This document shows, in pieces, positions 34,901-45,021 of a stretch of 64,000 nt of DNA. Both the position numbers and the translations under genes were made by a program. This DNA is from Gorsachius magnificus. Taxonomy: Eukaryota; Chordata; Aves; Pelecaniformes; Ardeidae. The DNA lies in the NCBI GenBank assembly GCA_034008185.1, contig CM067108.1:124001-188000 (forward strand). Direction: 5' to 3'. The notes below the pieces were generated by a model. That model was not told where the DNA came from. It saw only the letters and a list, made by a program, of their open reading frames with translations, and did not search any database. Every line of letters starts with the position of its first letter. Positions within the stretch are counted from its first letter, which is position 1.

Positions 34901-37900
34901 CCAGTATGATTTAACATCTTTGCCGGGATCGAGTGCACCCGCAGCCAGTTTGGGAGTGACCTCAAGCTGAGTGGGGGGACAGTCGATGCTCCCGAGGGAA
35001 GGGATCCATCCAGAGGAACCGTGACGGGCTGGAGAGGGGAGGCTCGTGCCGACCTCCCAAAGTTCAACAAGGCTGAGATTTGCGTCAGAAATTCTCGACT
35101 GTGAGGGTGGGGGCACGTGGGAACGGGCTGCCCAGAGGAGCAGGGCCTCCCCCCCTGCCCTTGGGAGCGTTCAAGGCCGGGTAGGACAGGGCTGGGAGCA
35201 ACCCGTCCCGGTGGGAGATGCCCCTGCCCCCACGGTAGGTCTTTAAGGTCGCTGCCAGCCCAAACGATTCCGTGATTTTTGTGGTTGGGAATAGCTGGAG
35301 ACGGGGCGGGAGGGTGCTTGCAGTGTCCCGGCGCTACGGGAGATCTGTTGGCCTTGAAGCCGCCGGTCTCGGAGCTCGCACAAGATGGGGATTGTGCCCA
35401 AGCGCTCCTAAAACCCTTCCCACCCCCTCGGTCTTCATAGAATCACGGAATGGTTTGGGTGGGAAGGGACCCCCAGAGGTCCCCCAGCCCAACCCCCCTG
35501 CAGGAGCAGGGACACCTTGAACCACATCAGGTTGCTCACAGCCCCGGCCAACCTGGCCTGGAATGTTCCCAGGGATGGGGCCTCCACCCCCTCTCTGGGC
35601 AACCCCTGCCAGGGTTTCACCACCCTCGTGGTCAAGAATTTCCTCCTTAGACCCAGCCTAAACCTGCCCTGGTTTGGTTTAAAGCCATCCCCCCTTGGCC
35701 TGTCCCAGCTGGCCCTGCTAAAAAGCTTGTCCCCCCCTTTCCTCTGGGCTCCTTTGGCCAACGGCCGAATCAGGCCCCCCCCCCTTCTGCCTCTCCCAGC
35801 CTGGCCTCAGAGCAGAGGGGCTCCAGCCCTCGGAGCATTTTAGTAGCCCCTCGGATCATTTTAGTAGCCCTCCCCTGGCCCCGCTCCAACAGCTCCATGT
35901 CCTCCTTGTGCCGAGGGCTCCCGAGCTGGACACGGGGCTCCAGGGGAGGTCTCCCCAGAGCAGAGCAGAGGGGCACAATCCCCTCCCTCCACACTGGCCA
36001 CGCTTCTCCTGATGCAGCCCAGGGTGGGGTTGGGCCTTCTGGGCTACCAGCGCCGGCTCGTGGCCAGCTTCTCATCCCCCAGCCCCCCCAGGTCCCTCTG
36101 GGCAGGGCTGCTCTCCATCCCCTCCTCCCTGGATGGATCCCGGGGGTTGCCCCCACCCCGGGGCAGGACCTTGCCCTTGGCCTTGTGGACCCTCAGGAGG
36201 TTCCCATGCCCCCCCTTCTCCAGCCTGGCCGGGTCTCTCGGGTCTTGTTGGAGTGAGAGTTCTCCATTCGCTCTTCCTTCATCCCGCCAGGTTTATGCGA
36301 CGCGGAAGACAAAAACCCAACGATCCCGGTAAAACGCCGCCGGGTGACGGCGGAAATGGAAGGGAAATACATCATCAACATGCCCAAAGGCACCACGCCG
36401 AGGACAAAGAAAATCCTGGAGCAGCAAGCAGCCAAAGGTACCAGCCAGGGGAAGGGGTTTGGTCTTCATTTTTTCTTCCAGAAGCCCCCAGTTCAGTCTG
36501 TTGTTCCAAATGCCACGAAGGTTTTTGCATCGAGAGAGCTACTGGGTAGAAGTCGTGTTTATTCCGAGGATATTGACTCATGAAGGTTCCGCTCGTGTCT
36601 GTTTAAGCTGTAGGAGGAAGGGGACGGGCGGCCGTTCGCACGCTTTTATCGAGTGGATTTTATTTTGCCAGCTGAAAGGCATCGAGCCCTTGGTGTCGAC
36701 CCAGCGTAGTTCCGTTTTCCAGGGAAACCTAAAAAAAAAAAAAAAAAATCCCCAACAAAACCCACATTTTCTTGAAAACTGCAGGTCTGCAGAGGACATC
36801 CGTCTTCGACCGGCTGGGAGCCGAGGCGAAAGCTGATGTGACCACGGGAGGGAAGGTGAGAGGACGTGGGGTTTCGGCTGTGGCTCCGTTCAGCCGTCGC
36901 TCTCGGCAGCTGGGCCAGCCCCCACCGAGATCCTGACACCAGGGTCCTCTCCCCAAAGTTGATTTCAGGTTTTGCAGCCGTCCGCTCGCTGCGGAGGGGC
37001 TGGAGGAACCTTGAAATAACCAGAAAGTCCTGGGGAAGCCACCAGGGAAAAGCAGGATGGAGCCAGGAGATTTTTTTTTCCTCTCCTCTGGAGGCAAAAT
37101 GCTCTTTATTTGGGCATACAGGAGATTTTTTTCCTCCTCTGGAGGCAAAATGCTCTTTTATTTGAGGATACAGGAGATTTTTTTCCTCCTCTGGAGGCAA
37201 AACTCTCTTTTATTTGGGAATACAGGAGATTATTTTTTTTCTCCTCCGGAGGCCAAAACGCTCCTTATTTGGGGATACAGGAGATTTTTTTCCTCCTCTG
37301 GAGGCAAAATGCTCTTTATTTGGGGATACAGGAGATTTTTTTCCTCCTCTGGAGGCAAAAATCTCTTTATTTGGGGATACAGGAGATTTTTTTCCTCCTC
37401 TGGAGGCAAAATGCTCTTTTATTTGAGGATACAGGAGATTATTTTTCCTCCTCTGGAGGCAAAGCGCTCTTTATTTGAGGATACAGGAGATTTTTTTCTC
37501 TCCTCTGGAGGCAGAACACTCTGTATTTGGGGATACAGGAGATTTTTTTCCTCCTCTGGAGGCGAAATGCTCTTTATTTGGGGATAGATTATTTTTCCTC
37601 CTCTGGAGGCAAAATGCTCTTTTATTTGGGGATACAGGAGATTATTTTTCCTCCTCTGGAGGCAAAATGCTCTTTATTTGGGATACAGGAGATTTTTTCC
37701 TCTCCTCTGGAGGCAAAACTCTCTTTATTTGGCGATACAGGAGATTTTTTTCCTCCTCTGGAGGTAAAAACTTCAGCGTGAAAGTTTTGGGGTGTAAAAC
37801 AAGTTACAGGCTCAGCCCCTCAAGAAAAATAAGAGGGAATAATAATGATTTTATGGGTGATTTCTAGACCTGGTTTATAGCCTAATCGTTAATTTAATTG

Positions 37901-38550
37901 CTGCAGGCAGCATTTTTGCATCGTTACATCCCAAAACGCTTTGCAGGGGAGGTCAGCGGCCCCATCCCGGTGGCAGAATTCAGGAGGGGAAGGGGGAGGG
38001 TGAATCGAGCACCCGAAATGGGGGCGCGGGTGCTGACTGGCTCCCCCCTTACCTTGTCTCCCAGCCCAGGGGGGTCTTCAGCAGACTGGGTGACGCCTTG
38101 GGGACTGATGGGGACAAAGCCACCGAGAGTGACGACGACTGCTCCGTCCTCCAGTACGCCGGCGTCCTAAAAAAACTCGCCAAAGCTCCCCGTAAGGAAG
38201 GGACCGAGCCGGGAGGAACCATCAAGGCGAAAGCCACCAGTTCGGAAACCAAACCGGTCACCCCCGCCACCCAGCGTCACAGGAACGCCGCCGGTCTCCG
38301 TACGGCCGCGAAACCGCAACCGGTGCCGTCCCAAATGGGCGTCATCCGTATCGCCGCCGCCGTGCCAGTGGAAGCCCAGGACAGCGACGTCACCAGCACG
38401 AAGGATAAAAGCAAACCCGGATTTCGGGTGATGATCAAAAGGACCTGGGGGTGCGGGAAGGTGAGCAGCACCAGCGAGACCCCCGGCGCTCAGATGGACA
38501 GCGCCGGCGCCGTGAGCGTCTTTAAACGGTTGGGGAAGAAACCGGATTGA
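31972..38550 (+). CDS. C19orf47: C19orf47 homologue (SAM-domain nuclear protein)
   Basis: Eight coding exons with agreeing phases: 31972-31990, 32275-32362, 32756-32870, 34189-34270, 34494-34619, 36291-36437, 36785-36855 and 38065-38550 (1134 nt, 377 residues). The start MVSVTM and the SAM-like helical domain ([39 protein letters not shown]) occupy about residues 1-80. A nuclear-localisation-like [20 protein letters not shown], two RLG repeats ([13 protein letters not shown] and [11 protein letters not shown]) and the tail [11 protein letters not shown] follow. This layout matches the vertebrate C19orf47 family throughout, whose molecular function is not established. Three CR1 pieces sit in introns 3 and 5 without disturbing exons. 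Gene order PRX-HIPK4-PLD3-C19orf47 is the same as in mammals, with matching orientations. Confidence 0.95.
32389..32576. repeat. Tandem duplication of about 94 bp
   Basis: Two nearly identical copies (about 32389-32482 and 32483-32576) of a segment with GAGAATAGCCCTGAA and AACCGATTATCTCACTCC, in C19orf47 intron 2. They differ at only a few sites, so the duplication is recent. Confidence 0.9.
32900..34075 (+). mobile_element. CR1 LINE fragment, plus orientation, with reverse transcriptase remnant
   Basis: An open stretch from 32923 encodes CR1 reverse transcriptase: [78 protein letters not shown] and the catalytic [10 protein letters not shown] (YADD-type box as FVDD). The downstream part is broken into several frames and ends with the CR1 tail CCAAAGTGATTCTGTGATTC. 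It is 5'-truncated and nonfunctional, inserted in intron 3 of C19orf47. Confidence 0.93.
34840..35285 (+). mobile_element. Diverged CR1 fragment
   Basis: Recognisable words GGGACCAGTATGATTTAACA, GGGAACGGGCTGCCCAGAGG and the tail CCAAACGATTCCGTGATT. It is older and more degraded than its neighbours, in C19orf47 intron 5. Confidence 0.75.
35437..36255 (-). mobile_element. CR1 LINE 3' fragment, minus orientation
   Basis: It begins (on the plus strand) with the reversed tail ATAGAATCACGGAATGGTTT and continues with the reversed 3' coding part. It is nearly identical, in opposite orientation, to the copy at 54190-55190. It lies in C19orf47 intron 5. Confidence 0.93.
37055..37768. repeat. T-rich 51-53 bp minisatellite
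   Basis: About 14 units containing GGAGATTTTTTTCCTCCTCT, GGAGGCAAAATGCTCTTTAT and TTGGGGATACA in the last intron of C19orf47. Each unit holds a long pyrimidine run and the near-palindrome CCTCCTCTGGAGG. Confidence 0.95.
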
Positions 38551-39830
38551 GATCCCGCGCGCCGGGATGGGGTCATCCCGACGGTTTTCCGCTTGTCCCG
38601 TCCCCTCCCAAGGGTCCCCCGCTGTGTGTCGTTCCCCCTGCCCCCCCCCAGCCCATTTATTCACCCTCAGGAACCGGCAGGGTCTCATCCTGCCCTGCCT
38701 CCTCGCTCATCCCGCAGGGAAACGCCACCACTAATCCCATGGGAAAAGGTTTTATCCCACAGGGAAACGCTAATCCCGCAGGAAAACAGCGGAGGGAAGA
38801 GGGGGGGAAAAGCCCCCCAACCCCCCCCACCCCACCCCCAGCGGGTGATTCCCTGTATTTCAGAATTTGGACCCAAAAAACTCCATTCAAACGGGGCGTT
38901 TTCCCTATTTTTTTTTTTTCTGGATTTTTTTCCTCCTCTGCAGCATTTTTTTTTTTTTTTTTTTCCCCCCCGGATTTAGGAATTCGCACCAAAACAACTC
39001 CGTAAATCATCATGACAGGTGGCAGCTTGCTGCGGGGATTCTTAATTTTTAAGGATTTCGGAGCAGCCTCCAAAAAAAAAAAAAAAAAAAAAAAACAAAC
39101 CCCAAAAGCTTAAAAAAAACCCACAAAAAAACAAAAACCAAACTTGGGGGGGGCTCAAAAAAAAATCCCCAAATTGCCTTAATTTAAGCGACACCTTCAG
39201 TCCACTGCTCACGGGTTTAGGCTTGAGCTCACCCTGCCACAAATTGGCTGCTGCGGGGTTTTACTGAAATTATTTATTTTCTCCCAAATTCGCCTCTGAC
39301 GCCATCAGCGGGGGGGGGTGGGGGGGGGGTGGCCATCACCCCGCGCCCGTTTGGTTGTTGCCTCAAACCCTGAAAAAAATGGGGTTTTCTCCCCAAAATG
39401 AAGACAACAGGGGTGGGGTCCTCTGCGTGGCGAGTCAGGGCGCTAACGGGGAGGTTTTTTTGATATGAAACCCATGAATTTCTGACTTTTACCCGATTTT
39501 GGGGGAGGGTTTTTCTGCGCGTGTGAAAATGAGTGGCGGTGGGGTTTTTTTTTTGGTTTGGTTTTTTTTCTCCCAATTTTTGGCTTTCTAGGTCACCCGC
39601 CAAGCCTGCGGGTGAGCTTTTTTGCAATAAAGCGTGGAAACGGCTCCGTTTGGTGTCGATCGAGCCCCCGGGGACCCACCCCCCCCCCACCCCCCCCCCC
39701 CAAAAAAAAAAAAAAGTACCCAAGGGTGCGGGGGGGGGGGGGGGTGGGGGTGCCCATGCCCTGTGGGCATCAAGGAAGCGTCGTCCCTTTGCTCCTCGTC
39801 CACGTGTGGGTGCGAGGTTATTTCCATATA
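38551..39830. other. C19orf47 3'UTR and intergenic low complexity
   Basis: Downstream of the stop codon lie several TTTTT/AAAAA runs (38910-38965, 39075-39185, 39700-39715). GCAATAAAGC at 39625-39634 holds the clearest AATAAA of the stretch, about 1.1 kb past the stop, and is a possible poly(A) site. No gene is seen. Confidence 0.5.
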
Positions 39831-39834
39831 TTTG

Positions 39835-40340
39835 AATATATGCAAATGAGCACCAGGGGGCGGGGCTCCCGTGGCGGCGCAGGGCGCATGCGCGGGGGGA
39901 GAAGGAGGAGGTGGCGCGGGGCGCATGCGCAGTGGGAGGGCCCTGGCCCCGCGCATGCGCAGCGAAGGCGGTGATGGTCCCGCCCCTCTCCCCCGCGCAT
40001 GCGCAGTCGGCGGCGCAGGCGCAGACAGACTGCGCTGGCCCCGCCCCCTCTCCCCGCGCATGCGCAACCGGACGCGGCGGCGCGGCGCATGCGCAGTGCG
40101 GCCCCGGGGAGGCGAGCGGGGGCGGCCCCCCCCGACGCCCCCCCCCCCCCCCCCCAAAAAAACAAACCCTCCTCCCCATCTGTCTCCGCTTCCTGCGTGC
40201 GTGGGCCCGGACCGGGCGGGGTTTCCGGGAGCGCGGGCGCCGCCGGGGGCTGATAAGACGGAACGAGGGGGGGGAGAGCCCCACCGCTACCGGGATGAGC
40301 GACGGCAGCCGGCCGGGCCTGCGGCGTCCATGACAGGTGA
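39835..40340 (+). promoter_or_regulatory. CpG-island promoter with six NRF1 palindromes; possible AKT2 promoter
   Basis: Six perfect GCGCATGCGC sites at 39884-39893, 39921-39930, 39951-39960, 39995-40004, 40056-40065 and 40085-40094, with GC boxes (GGGCGGGG, CCCGCCCC) between them. About 240 bp downstream is an exon-like end TCCATGACAG|GTGAGG at 40334. The next gene after C19orf47 in mammals is AKT2, in this orientation, and it has a noncoding first exon. The AKT2 name is therefore positional inference only; no AKT2 coding exon is present before the gap. Confidence 0.65.
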
Positions 40341-40794
40341 GGAGCCGGCCCTGCTTCCCCCCCCCACCTTCCCCTCCCCGCGCCGCGCAATGGGTTCGCC
40401 CGCCCCCCGTTGGGCGCCGCGCGGAACGCACCACTCGCGCGCCTCCGCCAGGGGTTGCGCGGCGGCGCCCCCCTTCGCGCCGACGAATGGACCCGCCCGT
40501 TTCCTGAGGGGGGGCGCGGGGACCGCACCACCCGCGGGAGGGGGGGGGGAGCCCCCCCCCCCCATGGCCCCGCGATGCGCCCGCCCGCCGCGGGGTGGTG
40601 GGATGCTGCGGTGGAGCGAACCACCCGCCGTCCGGGGGGGGCGGGGGGGGGGGGGGGGCTTTACAGGGCCGGGGGGCTCCGTCCTGGGGGTGATGGGGCT
40701 GGAGGGGTCTGTGGGCTCGCCGGCCTGAAACGGGGGGGGGCCCTGGCAGGCTTGGAAGGCATGGCCTAGGGGCCTGAGATGGGGGCCCTGGCGT

Positions 40795-41150
40795 TCGGGG
40801 GGGGGGGCTTATTCAGGGGGGTGACATTGGGGGGGGGGGGCTTATCCAGGGGGTGACATGGGGGGCTCTTTGGGGGCCGGCAGCTGGGGGGGGGGCTTAT
40901 TCAGGGGGGTGACATTGGGGGGGGGGGGCTTAACCAGGGGGGTGACATGGGGGGGCTCCTTGTGGGGGACCTGGCAGGCTGGGGGGGGGGCTAATCTAGG
41001 GGGGTGACATGGGGGGGCCTGAGATGGGGGCCCTGGCAGGCTGGGGGGGGGGGGCTTATCCAGGGGGGTGACATGGGGGGCTCCTTGGGGGGGGCCCTGG
41101 CAGGCTTGGAGGGCCCTGTCCCAGGAGGCTGGGGTGGGGAGGGGGGCATG
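40795..41150. repeat. GGGGGCTTATCCAGGGGGGT minisatellite
   Basis: Six to seven units of 50-60 bp with GGGGTGACATGGGGGGCTCC and CCTTGGGGGGGGCCCTGGCA, presumably in the first intron of the gene driven from 40 kb. Confidence 0.9.
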
Positions 41151-43631
41151 GGGGGCTCCTTGTGGGGGTTGCCTCTCACCTGGGCGGGGGGCTCTGCCGT
41201 GGGAGAAAAGAATTTGGGGGCTCTCCACAGTCTGGGGCACCTTCTGCCGGGTGGAGGAGCGATGCTGGGGACCCCCCAGTACCTCCCCCCGCCCCCCCAG
41301 GGAGGAGCAACAGCACTCCCCACGTTAGTGACCCTGTGGGGGGGGGGATTCTGGCACCCCCTGGGCCACCCCCTGGGCCACCCCAGAGGAGGGGGCTCAG
41401 GCCACGCTGTCCCAGTGGCCTCCAGCGCCCGACACCTTTCAAACCTTCTCCAAAAATCTCCTCGCCGCTCGTCCCCGCGACAGGATGCGCGCCGCCGCGC
41501 TTCGAGATGCAAATCTTTGACGGCCCCGCTTCGCAGCCGGTTTAAAGTCTCTCGAAGGCGCCCGAAACGGGGCTTTTTTTGGTGGGTTTTTTTTTTTGTT
41601 TTTTTTTTTTTTTAATCGCTGCTTTTCGCTGCCTGCCTGGAAACCGCTCTCACCGGCGTCTGCGGGGCTGTCGGGCTCCCGCGGCGGCAGATACGTTCCC
41701 CGTCCGTCGTTGGAAATAACCGTAACAATTAGGGCTCTTGGAGAATGTGTCTTAACGACTGCTGCTCGTTCCGGCTCTTCGTTAGCCGTCAGGATCATAT
41801 TAAAAAATCCTCTGGTGCCTGCGAGATCGAGGAGGGGACCACGACAGCGTTAAGACACTTCGAGCTGCCAGCAATTCCTGATTCGCAATTCTCCCGCTTT
41901 CGCAATTCTCCTTAAACGCGCCCAAAAAACCAACAATTTGGGGTTTGGTTTTATTTTTTGTTTTTTTTTTTTTTTTAACCCAACGCAATTAATTTTTTTT
42001 TTTTTTTTTTTTCCCATATCGCTGTTGAAGGATGACTCCGTCTCGGCTCAGAGAATTCCGAAGGCTCTGGGTTCGAGAGCCTCGCCGTCCCGCGCTTTGC
42101 ATAAAAGTATAATCAAAGGTCAGATACGACCCCTCGGAGGCTTTTAATTGCGGCGGGGATAATTAGCGGGATGTAGAAACGAGCCCTGGGTGCAAACGAG
42201 CCATGCCTGGACGTCAGTGAAAACATCTTTGCTCCGTTCGAAGGCTCGTTGCGTCCTGACCGTGCTTTACCCGCCGCCGATGCCGCGCTGGATCCTCGCT
42301 GCTGTGGGATGAGCTGATCCCAAAATCCTGCAACCTCCAGCCCCTCGGGAGCGCTCGTTTAGGGGCTGGTTTTCATCGTTTGGGGGATTTGGATACCAAA
42401 GCCTCTTGCGATCTCCTTTGCATCCGCTGCCCGGATCCCTCACGGGGCGCTTGCAGCAGGCTCAGCCTCTCCAAGCCGGCTCCAAAATTAATTAGAGCCC
42501 TTTTCTGCAGCAAGCTTTTTATTTCCTTTTTAATTACCGTTGACGAGCTTTTTGCCGGAGCCCAGCCAGGAGCAGATCCGTCTGGAGAGTGACCCTTCAG
42601 CCTCTGGAGAAACGTTAGCTCCCTGCGCTGCCAGGTCCTGCCTGTATTTTGTTCTGCCCAAATTGCCTGGCTCTCCGTCCCGCAGCCGAGGAGGAGGCTC
42701 GGGGGGTGGGGGTGAGAATTCCCCCCCCCAAAATCCTCCTCCTTCCCATCTGGGATGGCGGGAGCATCCCGGGATGCTCACGGCAGGGTGGTCCCCGTCA
42801 GAAAGGCGCAAACCAATTTCTGGGAGCGAGGAAGGGAAATTATTTCCCTCCCTTCAACCCTGCGGCTTTAAAAGGTTTTGAAACCAGGCGGGAGGTTTGG
42901 GAGTTAGGCAGGCGCCGGGATTGATCCGGAGGGATCGGACGGGAGCGGGAGCCCCGTCGGGACCGGGGGATTCCTCTTGGGCTGCTCCGGCTCGCGCCTC
43001 GCTTCGGATGCAGCCGGAAAAACCCCAAACCCTCGCGCCCGACCGCAGAGTTTCTGGGGTTGGGTTTTTCTTTTACCCTGATTAAAGCCAGGGGATGCGG
43101 GGGGGGGTAGCAAGTCCGAGGCGACTCTGGGGACACCCAAAGTGGGGACAATCTCCTCTGGCCACCACTGGGACGTGGCACATCCACTTTGTCCCGCCGC
43201 AGCAGGATTTCGGAGCCTGGGGAGTTAATCCTGTCAGGTGACTCCGATTAATTTTTCTCTAGCTGTTTGTTTTGCAAGGGACCGTGCCCCCCCCCCTCCC
43301 CCCCCCCAATTTGTCCAACCCCCCCAAAGCTTTTTAATCCCTCGCCGCGCAGCGGCCAGGTAAAGGGACGATGCCGACAAAGCGCCTCCATCCTGGCACC
43401 TCCAGGTCTGCAAGGCTGCCGCGCTGATTTTTAATTTTGGGGTGGTTTGGGGAGGCTGAGCTGGCGCGGCAGAATTTTTAACCGGCGCACGGGGGTGCTG
43501 AAACCCCCGAGGGAGGGGAAAGGAAAGCGTCGGGAGCTTTGCCGGCGTTCTTTGAGCATCTCTCTTTTTTTCCCCTGCAGGTTGTCCCCGCTCTCGCTGC
43601 TCCTCCCGTCGCCGGCGTTAGCCGCGTCCCC
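41151..43631. other. Noncoding stretch before the second gap
   Basis: Moderate GC with long T runs (41573-41615, 41950-42015). No exon was recognised. A CCCCTGCAG acceptor-like site at about 43572-43580 precedes a short GC-rich stretch that runs into the gap. By position this is intronic. Confidence 0.5.
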
Positions 43632-44131
43632 NNNNNNNNNNNNNNNNNNNNNNNNNNNNNNNNNNNNNNNNNNNNNNNNNNNNNNNNNNNNNNNNNNNNN
43701 NNNNNNNNNNNNNNNNNNNNNNNNNNNNNNNNNNNNNNNNNNNNNNNNNNNNNNNNNNNNNNNNNNNNNNNNNNNNNNNNNNNNNNNNNNNNNNNNNNNN
43801 NNNNNNNNNNNNNNNNNNNNNNNNNNNNNNNNNNNNNNNNNNNNNNNNNNNNNNNNNNNNNNNNNNNNNNNNNNNNNNNNNNNNNNNNNNNNNNNNNNNN
43901 NNNNNNNNNNNNNNNNNNNNNNNNNNNNNNNNNNNNNNNNNNNNNNNNNNNNNNNNNNNNNNNNNNNNNNNNNNNNNNNNNNNNNNNNNNNNNNNNNNNN
44001 NNNNNNNNNNNNNNNNNNNNNNNNNNNNNNNNNNNNNNNNNNNNNNNNNNNNNNNNNNNNNNNNNNNNNNNNNNNNNNNNNNNNNNNNNNNNNNNNNNNN
44101 NNNNNNNNNNNNNNNNNNNNNNNNNNNNNNN
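43632..44131. other. Assembly gap of exactly 500 N
   Basis: Second 500-N placeholder. C19orf47/AKT2-side sequence lies to the left and NAPA/ZNF541-side sequence to the right. Confidence 0.99.
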
Positions 44132-44359
44132 AAACCGGCCCGGTCTTTGCCCGGAGATGAGTCCGAGCGGCACCAAGGGGGCAAATGGAAGCCCTGGAGT
44201 TTGGTGTTTCGCCAGCGCGGGGCGGGGGGAGCAGAGATGCGACGCCAGCCAGGCCCGCCCACAGCGAAAATTAGAAATTTAAACACCCCCCACCGCAAGC
44301 GAGGGACGGGTTTACGACGAATTGAGAGGCGGTGGGAGCGCTTGCCGGCTTTTCACAGC

Positions 44360-44870
44360 CTTCCCCACCCTCACCCACAGCCCCAACCCCCCCGTAAGAT
44401 GTCCAAACACCCCCCCAGTGCCCCCCTGAAGCTCTTGGCATCCCCTCCCCTTGCCCAGCACCCCCCCCAGTGCCCACCCATCACCCCCAAACCCCCCCAG
44501 AACCCAAACACCTTCACCCCAAAGCACCCCAGCAGCTCCCAACACCCCTTCCCTGCTCCCCTGCACCCCCTCGGTGCCCACCCATCACCCCCAAACCCAA
44601 CAGGACCCAACACCTTCACCCAAAGCTCCTAACACCCCTTCCCTGAACCCCCTCAGGGCCCACCCAGCCCCCCAAAACCCCCCCAGGGCCCAAACACCTT
44701 CACCCCAAAGCTCCCCAGCAGCTCCCACACCCCTTCCCTGCCCCCTGCACCCCCTCAGTGCCACCCCTCACCCCCAGACCCAAACACCTTCACCCCAAAG
44801 CTCCCAACACCCCCCCGCCCCCCCCCCCCCCCAGGGCCCCGCCTCCCCATCTCCCAGGCCCCCCCCCCCG
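44360..44870. repeat. CACCTTCACCCCAAAGCTCC minisatellite
   Basis: C-rich units of about 100-130 bp (AACACCTTCACCCCAAAGC, CCCAGCAGCTCCCA, ACACCCCTTCCCTG) in the first intron of NAPA. Confidence 0.85.
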
Positions 44871-44923
44871 CCTCTGTCAGGCCCAACCCCGGGGCGGGAG
44901 CGGGCCGGGCGGGGCGCACTCAC

Positions 44924-45021
44924 CCGAAGAGGCCGGCGAAGAAGGACTGGGAGCCGCGGACCTTCCTGTCGGCCTCGGCCAGGAGCTGCAGGGCCTCCTT
45001 CTCCTTCCCGGCCTGGTCCAT
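44924..45021 (-). CDS. NAPA: Alpha-SNAP, first coding exon only
   Basis: The minus strand reads [20 protein letters not shown] then [13 protein letters not shown], ending in phase 2 at a GTGAGT donor. This is the N-terminal helix pair of alpha/beta-SNAP. The amphipathic SQSFFxGLFG loop contributes to membrane attachment. SNAPs recruit NSF to SNARE complexes for disassembly. NAPA rather than NAPB is chosen because ZNF541, its neighbour in mammals with the same orientation, follows at 52-64 kb. The ATG lies in GCCGCCATGG, a perfect Kozak context. The rest of the gene is in or beyond the gap. Confidence 0.9.

Noticed and set aside
37057..37867. A repeat protein with [17 protein letters not shown] units
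   Set aside because: It is a translation of the intronic T-rich minisatellite, with changing frames and no start or splice support.
39835..40340. A firm AKT2 annotation at 40 kb
   Set aside because: Only the promoter and a possible noncoding exon are visible. The name rests on mammalian gene order and no AKT2 protein sequence is present before the gap.
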